From JBJHAX01 sp050480705 (GTDB lineage: Bacteria > Actinomycetota > Nitriliruptoria > Nitriliruptorales > Nitriliruptoraceae), in the NCBI GenBank assembly GCA_050480705.1, contig JBJHAX010000001.1:124001-188000 (forward strand): a DNA stretch of 64,000 nucleotides, given 5' to 3'. The translations under genes and the position numbers were made by a program. This document shows positions 17,417-27,424 of the stretch, one piece after another. Under the pieces are notes generated by a model. That model was given only the letters and a program-made list of their open reading frames with translations. It did no database searches and was not told the origin of the DNA. Positions within the stretch are counted from its first letter, which is position 1. Every line of letters begins with the position of its first letter.

Positions 17417-20124
17417 GGCTCGAACGCATCCGCCTCGAGCACGTCCGGGCCATCGACCGATGTGACGTCGCATTCGATCCGCAGGGCGTCACGATCGTGG
17501 AAGCGCCCAACGAACAGGGCAAGTCGACACTCATCGACGCCGTCCACCTGCTGCTCGACGCCGACGTCAAGGACAACTCGCGCCGCGAGAGCGTGCGTTC
17601 GTTGACACCCGTCGGGCGCGACGTCGCGAGCACGATCGAGGTGACGCTGCTTCTGGGTGGGCAGCGGGTCACGTTCTCCAAGACGTTCAACCGTGAAACG
17701 GCGACGTCGTTGCGTGTCGAAGGCGCCCCGGCGACGACGCTCAGCGGTGACGACGCCCACCAGCGTTTCCACGAATTGGTGCGCTCGTCCGTCGACGCCG
17801 ATTTGCTGCAGGCCCTGTGGCTCGAGCAGGGGCGCGACCTGACCGCGCCGGGTGTCGGCACGCCGACGCTCGCTGAGCGTCTCGACGCGGTTGCCGGAGG
17901 CGGTGACGCAGGTCCCGGCGAGGCGCTGCTGGCACGTGCCGAAGAAGCCTACGCCCGCTGGTTCACCCCGGGGCGGGGCCAACCGCGAGGCGACCTGGTG
18001 GACGGGCAACAGCGCGTCGAGGAACTCGCGCGCGAGGTCGAGGAGGTCACCGCGAGGCTCGCATCACTCGATCGCGACGTCGACGAACTCGCGTCGACAG
18101 AACGTGAACTGCCCGACCTCGAGCGGCGGCTCATCGAGCAGCTGCGGCCAGGGCTCGACGAGGCAACCCGTGCGGCCAGCGGCGTCGCGTCGGTCCGTGA
18201 ACGTCGCGACGCACGCGCAGCCGAGTACGCGACGGCGCAACGTGATGCGGCAGACGCCGAAGCGGCCAGGGCCCGCCGTGCGGACCTCATCGCGCAGCTC
18301 GAACGTGCCGAACGCGAGCACGCCGACGCCGTCGCTGCGGCCGACGCTGACGTGGCCGAAACCGAACGTCTCGCAGGTCTCGGCACCGATCTCGACGAGC
18401 AGCTGGCGCTGACGCGTGAGCGGCTGCGTTCGGCCGGTGCCACGCGCGAACGCCTCGAGCACCGCCTGGAACATTACGAGGCGCACGCCGAACTCGAACG
18501 GCTACGGCGCCGTGAAGAGCGGATGCGCTCGATCGTCGATGAGGCTCGACTCGCCGAGGACGAACTCGCCACGATCAGCCTCGACGAGGCTGCCTTCGAG
18601 GACGTGCGAGCCGCTGCGACCGACCTTCGGCGCGTCGAAGCCGAGGCCCAGGCAGGAGCCGCACGGGTGTGTGTGCGTGCGCTCGACGACGTGCATGTGC
18701 GGATCAACGACGCGGACGTGGACCTCGCCGCCGACGACGCACGTGACGACCACGTCAGCGACGTCTGGCGGCTGCAGCTCGACGGCGTCCTCGACATCGA
18801 GGTGCACGCGGCTACCTCGCCCGGCGACACCGCGCAGCGGCACGACCGTGCACGCGAGGCGCTCACCGAGGCTTTGAAGCGGGCCGGGGTCTCCGATGAA
18901 CACCAAGCGGAGGAGGTGGCGCGCCGTCGCCTGGAACTCGACGACGTCCTGCAGCGGCGCGACGACGTCGTGGAACGAGAACTCGACGGGATGTCCCACG
19001 AGCAGTTCACCTCGATGCTGCGTGAGGCCGAGCTTCGTGCGACCACGGCCAACGCGCGCCTCGAAGCGCTCGACGCCGACAGGGTGACCGGTGACGACGG
19101 CTCGCATGGGCAGTCTCAGCCGGACGATGAGACGGTGTCCAGTGGATCACCGGCACGTGCGTTGCGGGACGAACTCGAGGCCAGCCGGCGCGACGTCGCC
19201 ACGCTCGAGCGCGACCTGGAGGACCTGCTTTCGCGGCGCGACGAAGCCGCTGAGGTGCTCGCCGCACGCCGCCGCGAGCAGGACCGGCTCGACGCCGAGC
19301 GCGAACGACTCGTTCGTGAGGTCGGCAACAAACGTGACGACCTCGCTGCGCAGCGCGCCGACGTCGACGACGCTGCGCTGGACGCGGCGCTCGCTGAAAC
19401 CCGCCGACAGGCCGATGAGGCCAGGCAACGGCTCGACGCCGCGCAGCAAGAGCTCAACGACCACGATCCCGATGCGATCGACCTCGCACTCGAAGCGGCA
19501 CGCAACGCGCACGACGACGTCGCCGCACGCGTCGAGGAACTCACGCGGCTGCGCATCCGCCTGCGCGAGCGCCTCGACACGCTGGGTGCGGAAGGACTTG
19601 GTGAACGGCGTGATCGTCTCGACGTCGAACTCCAGCGGGCGCGGGCAGCGCTCGAAGGCAACCGCCGTCGCGCCGAGGCCGCCCGTCTGCTGCGTGACAC
19701 CCTGGTCGCCGCCCGCGACGCCGCGAACCGGTCGTACCGTGATCCCCTGCGCAAACGCGTCGTCGCGCAGGCGCGGCTGCTGTTCGACGACGAGGTCGAT
19801 GTGGAGTTCGACACCGACCTGCGCATCGTGTCGCGCACCCTCGCGGGTGTGACCCTGCAATGGGGACAGCTGAGCGCAGGAGCGCGCGAGCAACTGGCGA
19901 TCCTCACCGGTGTCGCGGCGGCAGAAATCGCAGGGGACGACGGGGTGCCGCTCGTGCTCGACGATGCGCTCGGCTACACCGATCCCGAACGGATGGCACG
20001 GCTGGGCGCGCTGCTCGGCCGGGTCGAGGATGCACAGGTCATCGTCCTCACCTGCGTCGCCGAACGATTCGCACACGCACGTGGACGTCGCGTCGCGCTT
20101 GCTGACACGGGCGTCGAAGCGTGA
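17413..20124 (+). CDS. SMC/Rad50-like ATPase, YhaN/SbcC type
   Basis: 903-residue ABC-type ATPase of the SbcC/Rad50/YhaN group. N-terminal half has the Walker A APNEQGKST at residues 31-39. Long Ala/Arg/Glu-rich coiled-coil arms span roughly residues 190-400 and 520-740, with an intervening less helical segment. The C-terminal half has the signature LSAGAREQL near 819 and Walker B LVLDDALGYTDPERM near 846. I see no clear zinc-hook CxxC in the arm. Start overlaps the nuclease stop by 4 bp (GTGA) and its stop overlaps recC by 4 bp. Expected to control end access of the partner nuclease; linkage to RecBCD suggests end processing of double-strand breaks. Confidence 0.9.
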   Translation: MRLERIRLEHVRAIDRCDVAFDPQGVTIVEAPNEQGKSTLIDAVHLLLDADVKDNSRRESVRSLTPVGRDVASTIEVTLLLGGQRVTFSKTFNRETATSLRVEGAPATTLSGDDAHQRFHELVRSSVDADLLQALWLEQGRDLTAPGVGTPTLAERLDAVAGGGDAGPGEALLARAEEAYARWFTPGRGQPRGDLVDGQQRVEELAREVEEVTARLASLDRDVDELASTERELPDLERRLIEQLRPGLDEATRAASGVASVRERRDARAAEYATAQRDAADAEAARARRADLIAQLERAEREHADAVAAADADVAETERLAGLGTDLDEQLALTRERLRSAGATRERLEHRLEHYEAHAELERLRRREERMRSIVDEARLAEDELATISLDEAAFEDVRAAATDLRRVEAEAQAGAARVCVRALDDVHVRINDADVDLAADDARDDHVSDVWRLQLDGVLDIEVHAATSPGDTAQRHDRAREALTEALKRAGVSDEHQAEEVARRRLELDDVLQRRDDVVERELDGMSHEQFTSMLREAELRATTANARLEALDADRVTGDDGSHGQSQPDDETVSSGSPARALRDELEASRRDVATLERDLEDLLSRRDEAAEVLAARRREQDRLDAERERLVREVGNKRDDLAAQRADVDDAALDAALAETRRQADEARQRLDAAQQELNDHDPDAIDLALEAARNAHDDVAARVEELTRLRIRLRERLDTLGAEGLGERRDRLDVELQRARAALEGNRRRAEAARLLRDTLVAARDAANRSYRDPLRKRVVAQARLLFDDEVDVEFDTDLRIVSRTLAGVTLQWGQLSAGAREQLAILTGVAAAEIAGDDGVPLVLDDALGYTDPERMARLGALLGRVEDAQVIVLTCVAERFAHARGRRVALADTGVEA

Positions 20125-23100
20125 GCCCTGCGGATGCGCGACTTCGGGCATCGGATGCTCCGCCGGGCGGGCTGGTGGTGCGTACCGATGCTCGTGTCGA
20201 GAACCTGCTGGACGCGCTCGTCGAAGATCTGCATGCCTCGACTCCCCGGGACCCGTTCGTCGAACTCGACGTGGTCATCCAGAGCCGCGGCATGCAGCGC
20301 TGGTTGTCCCATCGGCTGGCCGAGCGGATCGCACCTGATGGCCGGGGCGTGTGCGCCAATATCCGTTTCCCGTTCCCCAACCGGCTGCTGGCCGACATCG
20401 TCGAAGCATGCGGCGTCGACGTCGCACGCGTCGAGGCATGGCAGCCGCGAGCGTTGACGTGGGCGCTCTCCGACCTGCTCGTCGCTCTCGACGACGACAT
20501 GCTCGCCACGGTCACTGCGGGCATCGGCGATGAGATCGCCAGCGGTGTCGTCGGGCGACGCACCAGGCGCCTCGCCCGAACGATCGCCGACGTGTTCGAC
20601 CGCTACGTCCTCTACCGGCCGAACATGACCGCCGCATGGACCCGGGGCGATGATGTGGATGCTGAGGGCCGGGTGCTCGACGAACGTGACCGCTGGCAAC
20701 CGCTCGTGTGGCGTTCGCTCACGCGGCAGTTCGGTGACCCGACCGAGGTGCTGACTGCAACGACCGCACTCCTGCGCGATCACCGTCAGCGATTCGCGAA
20801 GCTGCCCCCGCGGGTTTTCGTCTTTGGACTGTCCACGTTGCCAGTGCGTCATCTCGAGCTGTTCGACGCGCTCGCGACACGCATCGACGTCACCCTGTAC
20901 GTGCCGAGCGTGTCACCGGAGCGCTGGCGAACGCTCTCCGGCGCCGCCGACGAGCGACGTGCTCGCCATCCTCTCCTCGCGTCGTGTGGACGTCTCGGCG
21001 ACGACGCGGCCCGTCTGCTCGCCTCGCGGGTCGCGACGCCTGACGGTGACGTCGCTGGGGATACACCTCAGCGTGTCGCACCGGTCGGCGATGGCACGTC
21101 CGGCGCGACGCCGCTGCTCGCACACCTGCAACGTGGCGTGCACGACGATGTTCTCGCCGACACCCGCGTGCCTGCGGATGCGACCGTGCAGATCCATCGC
21201 TGTCACGGCACGACCCGCCAGGCCGAAGTCGTGCGCGACGTGATCCTGGGACTGCTCGACGACGACCCGACCCTCGAGCCGCGCGACGTGCTCGTGCTCG
21301 CTCCCGACGTGACTGCGATCGCGCCCCTGGTCGAAGCCGCGTTCGCCACCGACGGCCACCGGCCAGGGCTTGCCGTGCGGGTCGCAGATCGGCGTGCTGC
21401 CCGTAGCGACCAGTTCCGCGACGCATGCCTCGCGCTCGTGCGCCTCGCCGCCTCGCGTGTCAGCGCGACCGATGTCCTCGACCTGCTCGCCCACCCGCCG
21501 ATCGCCGCACGATTCGGCCTGGGGCGGGACGACCACGGGCGCATCGCGAGCTGGGTGACACACACCGGGATTCGCTGGGGCATCGACGCCGACGACCGGG
21601 CCCGCCACGGCCAGCCGCACGACCGTGCCCACACGTGGTCCGCCGGCCTGGATCGTCTCCTCCTCGGGGTCGCGATGGCCGACGAGGACGACCGCGTCGT
21701 CGGCGACGTCACACCGTTCGACCACGTCGAAGGTGATGACGTCGCACTCACAGGACGTTTCGTCGACGCCTGCAGGACGATCTTCGCTGCCGTCGACGGG
21801 CTGCGCGCGCCGCGCGGACTTTCAGCATGGGCGAGCGACATCTCCGATGCGCTCGGGCGTGTCCTGGCAACCGAACCGTCGGCGCAGTGGCGGCTCGACG
21901 AGCTGCTCTCCCTGCTCGACGAGCTCGGCGCCGCGACGAGCAGCGCCCCGGTGGACCTGCGCGGCGTGCTCGATGCTCTCGACGAGTTGCTCGACGTACC
22001 CCAGGGCGCGATCGGGTACGAGACGGGTGCTGTGACGTTGTGCGAGCTCGTGCCGATGCGTTCGATTCCGCATCGCGTCGTGTGCCTGGTCGGCATGGAC
22101 GATCGGGCGTTTCCTCGTTCGGTCGGACGTCTCGGGATCGATCTCGTGGAACGCGGCCTGCGTGTGGGCGACCGCGACCGGCGCGATGAAGACCGGCACC
22201 TGTTCCTCGAGGCGTTGCAGGCCGCACGCGACGTCCTCGTCGTCGCCTATACAGGCAGAGACCCGCACACCAACGAGCTCACACCGCCCGCTGTACCGGT
22301 CGCCGAACTGCTCGACGTCCTCGATCATCTCGTCACGCCCGGTGAATCCGGCTCAGGACGTGACGAGGTGACATTCGATCATCCCTTGCATCCCTTCAGT
22401 CCGCGGGCGTTCACCGACCGTGGCGACGGGCGACCGTTCAGTTTCGACCGTGCGCTGCTGCCGGCCGCACGCGCCAGTGCAACGACCACGGCGGCCGTGC
22501 GCTTCGTCGACGAACCTCTCGAGCCGGCGCCGGTCGCCGCGGTCGTCTCGCTCGTCGAGCTGTGCGCCGCCGTCGCCCATCCGACGCGCCACCTGCTCGA
22601 GCAGCGGCTGCGCCTGCGCCTGACGGAACGTGACAGCCACGTCGAGGAACGCGAACCGCTTGATGTGGAGGCGCTGGACCGCTACCTGCTCGGCACCACG
22701 CTCATCGAACGCGGGATCAGCCGCGACCCGTCGACGCTCGCGCGCTGGATGACCGCACGGACGGCGAGCGGCACGGTTCCCGCGGGCGCTCCGGGTCGCG
22801 TGGTGCTCCGCGAACTCGCCGCCGAAGCTGCGCTGATCGACCAGATGCTGCTGGCGTCGCTGCGGGAGCGCGGATTCGGCGGCCTCGTCGACGCCGTCGC
22901 CGAGGACGTCGTCGGGGGATCCGCTTCGACGGTCGACATCGACGTCGACCTGGGCGGCCGCCGCCTGGTCGGCCGTCTCACGGGACTGCGAAGCGGCAAC
23001 CGGGACACGTTGCGGATCGAACGCCGTTTCCGTCGAGAGCGCCCGCGACAGCTGCTCGAAACCTGGATCGCCCATCTCGCGCTCGCCGCCGCGGGCCACA

Positions 23101-23564
23101 CGGATGCGGTGACCGTGGTCGCGCTGCGTCCCCAGCGTGAACGTCCCACCGAGATCCTCTTCGCGCCTCTGCACGCCGACGAACAAGGCACCGGTTCCGC
23201 CGACGAGGCTCAGGCGCGTGCGCGCTCGGTGCTCGCCGGTCTTCTCGAACTTCATGACCGCGCCGGCAGCGAACCACTGCTGCTGTTCGAACGTGCCTCC
23301 TACGCGTATGCGTTCGCGGACTCGCGTGCGTTCGAACGTGCAGCGCATGCGTTCGTCGAAACCTCGGGCCGCTCCGGCGCAGGAGGTCAGGATCTCGATG
23401 CCTACATCATGCAGATGTACGGACCCGAGGCCACTCTGACCGAGATCCTCGCGACCGACGACGACCGGCAGCGTTTCACCGAACTCGCACGAGGTGTCTG
23501 GGACCCGGTGAGGGAGCATCTGGAGGCGACGACGCGCTGGCTGGACGCCCGGAAGGGCACGTGA
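20121..23564 (+). CDS. recC: Exodeoxyribonuclease V gamma subunit RecC
   Basis: 1147-residue protein, matching the usual RecC length. The N-terminal helicase-like fold is recognisable by VVIQSRGMQRWLSHRLAE near residue 50 and FPFPNRLL, and the mid-region by VFGLSTLP, DVLVLAPDV and CLVGMDDRAFPR. As expected for RecC, the helicase motifs lack catalytic residues: it serves as the scaffold that splits DNA strands and reads the Chi-like sequence. Starts with a 4-bp overlap (GTGA) on the upstream ATPase and ends with a 4-bp overlap into recB. Gene order recC-recB-recD matches mycobacteria. Confidence 0.95.
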   Translation: MSPADARLRASDAPPGGLVVRTDARVENLLDALVEDLHASTPRDPFVELDVVIQSRGMQRWLSHRLAERIAPDGRGVCANIRFPFPNRLLADIVEACGVDVARVEAWQPRALTWALSDLLVALDDDMLATVTAGIGDEIASGVVGRRTRRLARTIADVFDRYVLYRPNMTAAWTRGDDVDAEGRVLDERDRWQPLVWRSLTRQFGDPTEVLTATTALLRDHRQRFAKLPPRVFVFGLSTLPVRHLELFDALATRIDVTLYVPSVSPERWRTLSGAADERRARHPLLASCGRLGDDAARLLASRVATPDGDVAGDTPQRVAPVGDGTSGATPLLAHLQRGVHDDVLADTRVPADATVQIHRCHGTTRQAEVVRDVILGLLDDDPTLEPRDVLVLAPDVTAIAPLVEAAFATDGHRPGLAVRVADRRAARSDQFRDACLALVRLAASRVSATDVLDLLAHPPIAARFGLGRDDHGRIASWVTHTGIRWGIDADDRARHGQPHDRAHTWSAGLDRLLLGVAMADEDDRVVGDVTPFDHVEGDDVALTGRFVDACRTIFAAVDGLRAPRGLSAWASDISDALGRVLATEPSAQWRLDELLSLLDELGAATSSAPVDLRGVLDALDELLDVPQGAIGYETGAVTLCELVPMRSIPHRVVCLVGMDDRAFPRSVGRLGIDLVERGLRVGDRDRRDEDRHLFLEALQAARDVLVVAYTGRDPHTNELTPPAVPVAELLDVLDHLVTPGESGSGRDEVTFDHPLHPFSPRAFTDRGDGRPFSFDRALLPAARASATTTAAVRFVDEPLEPAPVAAVVSLVELCAAVAHPTRHLLEQRLRLRLTERDSHVEEREPLDVEALDRYLLGTTLIERGISRDPSTLARWMTARTASGTVPAGAPGRVVLRELAAEAALIDQMLLASLRERGFGGLVDAVAEDVVGGSASTVDIDVDLGGRRLVGRLTGLRSGNRDTLRIERRFRRERPRQLLETWIAHLALAAAGHTDAVTVVALRPQRERPTEILFAPLHADEQGTGSADEAQARARSVLAGLLELHDRAGSEPLLLFERASYAYAFADSRAFERAAHAFVETSGRSGAGGQDLDAYIMQMYGPEATLTEILATDDDRQRFTELARGVWDPVREHLEATTRWLDARKGT

Positions 23565-26500
23565 TGGAGGTGAGATCGTCACGACGGAGGTTTGAGGAGA
23601 CGGCAGAGATGCCCGTCGGCACGATGCTGTTGGAGGCGAGTGCTGGCACCGGCAAGACACATGCGATCACCACGCTCGTGCTGCGGCTGGTCGCTGAGCA
23701 CGCTGTCGCGATCGACCGGCTGGTCGTGGTCACTTTCACGCGCGCGGCCGCCGCCGAACTGCGCGGGCGTGTCCGCTCCCGGCTCAGTGCCGCGATCGAC
23801 GCCCTCGACGACCTGCGTGACGGTCGGATCACGCTTGCCGAACTCGATGCGACCGACCGGGCGATCGGACGGATCGCGCGACGCCACCGCGGCGACACCG
23901 ATCATGACGTCGCATGTGTCAGCGAGCGTCGTGAGGCCCTCCGCGCGGCGCGTGAGGCCTTCGACGAAGCCGCTATCGACACGATCCACGCGTTCTGTCA
24001 ACGCATCCTGCAACAGGTCGGTCCGGAGATCGGCGCTGACCCTGGTGGCGAACTCGTCGAGGATCTCACCGACGTCGCACGCGAAGTCGTCGACGATCTG
24101 CTCGTCCGGCGCCTTCGGGACACCGCCGATGACTGGTACCGATGCCTGCGGGACGCGGGCGTCACTGCCGATGTCATCACGCGCCTGGTCACCGACGTCG
24201 CCGGAGCGCGTGTCGCGATCGTGCCTGACCGTGACGAGCGCCCGATGGACAGTGAACGCGCCGAGCATGTCTGGCGTGAACGCGTCGACGCGTTCCGTGA
24301 CGCATGGCGCCGCGACGAGCACGCGCTGAACAGCTGGTTCGACCAGGCGCGATCGCTCGGCGCCTTCGGCCGCACACGCACCTACCACGGGCCGAATCAC
24401 GAGGCTCGTCTCGCGCTGCTCAGCGCCTGGTGCGACACCGATCCCGGCATCGCCGACCTCGACGACATCGACGACGCGCTCGTCCATGTGACGCGCGCAG
24501 CGATCCGCACCAAACTGGCTGACGGTCACGACGTCGCCGAAGGACTCGAGGTCGTCGACGCCGCACAACGTCTGCTCGACACCCCGGGTGAGCTGGTGGA
24601 GCAATTCGTCGTCGATGTCGTCAGCGACGCGATCACCGAACTCGATCGTCGCAAGGCATCGGCAGGGTCATGGTCCTTCGACGACGTACTCGACAGTGTC
24701 GAGCGTGCGCTGCAGGATCCCGTTGCGGGCCCGCGCGTGCGTGTCGCGGTCCGTGAACGATTCGACGCCGCCCTCATCGACGAGTTCCAGGACACCGACC
24801 CGGTGCAGTGGGGCATCTTCTCCCGGCTGTTCGACGACGAGAAGGCACGGCTGTACCTCGTCGGCGATCCCAAGCAGGCCATCTATTCGTTCCGCGGCGC
24901 GGACGTACGCACCTACCTCGACGCCGCCGCAAGCGTGCCTGACGGTGCGTCGTTCACGCTGGGGATCAACCACCGCTCCGACCTGCGGCTCGTCGATGCG
25001 CTGGAGCGGTTGTTTCGCCAGCGCATCGGCGACGACGGGGTGTTCGCCGCAGACGGCATCGAGCACACGCCGGTGCGTGCCCACGACGACCATCACGCCG
25101 ACCGGCTCGTGCACCCCGACGGCGGGCGACCTGCGCTCCATCTGCGCGTCGTCACCCGTGCCGCCGCCGGGCTGGGTGAGAGTGCGACCATCACCAAACA
25201 GTGGGCCCGCGCACACCTGCCGCGCCAGGTCGCAAGCGAGATCGTGGCGTTTCTCACCGCCGGCTACCGGTTGCACGAGCGCGACGGAGGCGAACGTGAC
25301 GTTCGCCCCGGCGACGTCGCGGTACTGACCCGCACCAACGAACAGGCGTCGCTTCAGCGCGCCGCGCTCGCCGCGCTCGACGTACCCGCCGTCGTTGCCA
25401 CAGGTCAAAGCGTGTTGGCAACCCCCGAAGCGGCCGAGTTGGCCCGGCTTCTCGAGGCGTTGGCCGACCCCACCGACGAACGTGCCGTGCGCACGGCGCT
25501 GGCCGGCGGCATCATCGGCCTGAACGCCGGGCAGCTGGCGGCGTTCGACGACAACGACACGGCCGGCTTCGAACACCACGTCCAACGCATGGCGCGCTGG
25601 GCTGGACACTGGCGCGAACACGGGATCGCAGCGGCGCTGCGGCGGCTGTTCACCGAAGCGGGCGCTGTCGCGCGTCTCGTGACGCACCCGCGCGGTGAAC
25701 GTGCTCTGACGAACCTGATGCATCTCACCGAGGTCCTCGAGAGGGCTGAGCGTGCCGGGCATCTGGGCGCCGACGGCCTGCTCGCCTGGTTGCGCGAAGC
25801 ACGCCGTGAGCCACGTACGGGCGATGAGCTGCTCGAACTACGTCTGGAGAGCGACAGCGACGCCGTCCAGATCGCCACGATCCATCGGGCGAAGGGCCTG
25901 CAGTACCCGGTTGTGTGGTGCCCGTTCCTGTGGGACAGCGGCCCGCGTCCGGGCGGCAGAGGACGGGCAGTTGCGTTCCACGATCCGCAATCGGGCGCGC
26001 GCATGCTCGACCTGCACGCCGACGACCGCCGGCCACCTCGCCGTGAGCACATCGCGCTCGCGACCCGGGAGCGCTGGGAAGAGGAGATCCGGCTGCTGTA
26101 CGTGGCGCTCACCCGCGCCCAGCACCGCTGCGTGGTGGCCACAGGACCGTTCACCGACGCCGGCTCCTCGGCGTTGCACCGGGTGCTGTACGGCGCGACG
26201 CTCGAACGCGACGGCGACCGGCACGTGGCGCGCCCCGACCCCGTGCGCTGGACCGACGCACAGCTCGTCGAGCACCTCGTCGACCGGTTCGCCGGCGACT
26301 CGATCGGCGTCGTGCGCGTCGACGAGATCCAACGAGGCGCGTCCTGGCAGGCGCCGTCGCACACCGAGCGGCAACTCAGCGCACGCCGGCTGACACGTGC
26401 GCTCGACCGCACCTGGCAGCGCACCTCGTTCACACGCCTGACGTCGCAGGGGCCGACCACCGACGGCGTCGAGGATCACGAGGACGACGGGCGCGACCTC

Positions 26501-27424
26501 GATCACGCCGTCGCATCCGACGACACGACGGCGTCCGCCGTCGTCCCGGTCGCACACACCCGGACGACCGGCGGCCCGACCGTGCGCCTGCCGCTGGCCA
26601 CACTCGAACGCGGGCCGAGCGCCGGCACCGCAGTCCACGCGATCTTCGAGCATCTCGACGTCGAACGGCTCAGCGACAACAGCTACGTCGACACGCTGAT
26701 CGCGTCACACCTGGGAGCCGGACGCGGCGATGCCGTCGACCTACGCGAGGGCATCGTCGCTGCCGCCACCACAACCTGGGGCGCACCGGTCGGTGAGCAC
26801 GCACTCGCCGACATCGCCCCGGCCGACCGCCTCGACGAGTTGCGCTTCGATCTCCCCATCGCGGGCGGCCATCGCACTGCCGGCCGCGCGCTGACCCTCG
26901 AGGCGATCGCCGAGGTCCTGGCCCATCACGCTCCTGACGCCGGACACCCCCACGCCCTTGCCGCGCAACGCCTGTCGGCGCGTCCACCCGCGGAAGTCCG
27001 CGGGTTCCTCACGGGCAGTATCGACCTCGTCGCCCGCGTCGACGGCGGCTATCTGCTCGCCGACTACAAATCCAACTGGCTCGGTGTGGCCGATCCAGGT
27101 GGGTTCGCTGCCGAGAGCCCGTTGCCACTCACCCTCGACGACTACCACCCGCAGCGGCTCGCTGATGAGATGGTCCGGCACGACTATCTGCTGCAGGCCC
27201 TGCTCTACACGGTCGCGCTGCATCGCCTGCTTCGCTGGCGTCTCGGCGACGACTACGACTACACACGTGATGTCCGCGGTTTCGCGTATCTCTTCCTGCG
27301 CGGGATGACCGGACCCGACGCGCCACGCCTTGATGACGGCGGCGCGTACGGGGTGTATGCCGACAAGTTCCCCTTCGAGGTCGTCGACGACGTCGACGCG
27401 CTGCTCAACGGCGAAACGTCATGA
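23561..27424 (+). CDS. recB: Exodeoxyribonuclease V beta subunit RecB, helicase-nuclease
   Basis: 1287-residue UvrD-family 3'-5' helicase with C-terminal nuclease. Walker A is ASAGTGKTHAIT (about residues 26-37), motif II ALIDEFQDTDPVQW, motif V region IATIHRAKGLQYPVVWCPF and motif VI LYVALTRAQHRC. The RecB nuclease core is intact: GSIDLVARVDGGYLLADYKSNWLG supplies both acidic residues and the Lys, followed by QALLYTVALHRLLRWRLG. An Asp/Thr-rich linker separates the two parts. Start is the overlapping GTG at 23561; the ATG at 23564 is an alternative. Unwinds and degrades double-strand ends with RecC and RecD. Confidence 0.96.
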   Translation: MMEVRSSRRRFEETAEMPVGTMLLEASAGTGKTHAITTLVLRLVAEHAVAIDRLVVVTFTRAAAAELRGRVRSRLSAAIDALDDLRDGRITLAELDATDRAIGRIARRHRGDTDHDVACVSERREALRAAREAFDEAAIDTIHAFCQRILQQVGPEIGADPGGELVEDLTDVAREVVDDLLVRRLRDTADDWYRCLRDAGVTADVITRLVTDVAGARVAIVPDRDERPMDSERAEHVWRERVDAFRDAWRRDEHALNSWFDQARSLGAFGRTRTYHGPNHEARLALLSAWCDTDPGIADLDDIDDALVHVTRAAIRTKLADGHDVAEGLEVVDAAQRLLDTPGELVEQFVVDVVSDAITELDRRKASAGSWSFDDVLDSVERALQDPVAGPRVRVAVRERFDAALIDEFQDTDPVQWGIFSRLFDDEKARLYLVGDPKQAIYSFRGADVRTYLDAAASVPDGASFTLGINHRSDLRLVDALERLFRQRIGDDGVFAADGIEHTPVRAHDDHHADRLVHPDGGRPALHLRVVTRAAAGLGESATITKQWARAHLPRQVASEIVAFLTAGYRLHERDGGERDVRPGDVAVLTRTNEQASLQRAALAALDVPAVVATGQSVLATPEAAELARLLEALADPTDERAVRTALAGGIIGLNAGQLAAFDDNDTAGFEHHVQRMARWAGHWREHGIAAALRRLFTEAGAVARLVTHPRGERALTNLMHLTEVLERAERAGHLGADGLLAWLREARREPRTGDELLELRLESDSDAVQIATIHRAKGLQYPVVWCPFLWDSGPRPGGRGRAVAFHDPQSGARMLDLHADDRRPPRREHIALATRERWEEEIRLLYVALTRAQHRCVVATGPFTDAGSSALHRVLYGATLERDGDRHVARPDPVRWTDAQLVEHLVDRFAGDSIGVVRVDEIQRGASWQAPSHTERQLSARRLTRALDRTWQRTSFTRLTSQGPTTDGVEDHEDDGRDLDHAVASDDTTASAVVPVAHTRTTGGPTVRLPLATLERGPSAGTAVHAIFEHLDVERLSDNSYVDTLIASHLGAGRGDAVDLREGIVAAATTTWGAPVGEHALADIAPADRLDELRFDLPIAGGHRTAGRALTLEAIAEVLAHHAPDAGHPHALAAQRLSARPPAEVRGFLTGSIDLVARVDGGYLLADYKSNWLGVADPGGFAAESPLPLTLDDYHPQRLADEMVRHDYLLQALLYTVALHRLLRWRLGDDYDYTRDVRGFAYLFLRGMTGPDAPRLDDGGAYGVYADKFPFEVVDDVDALLNGETS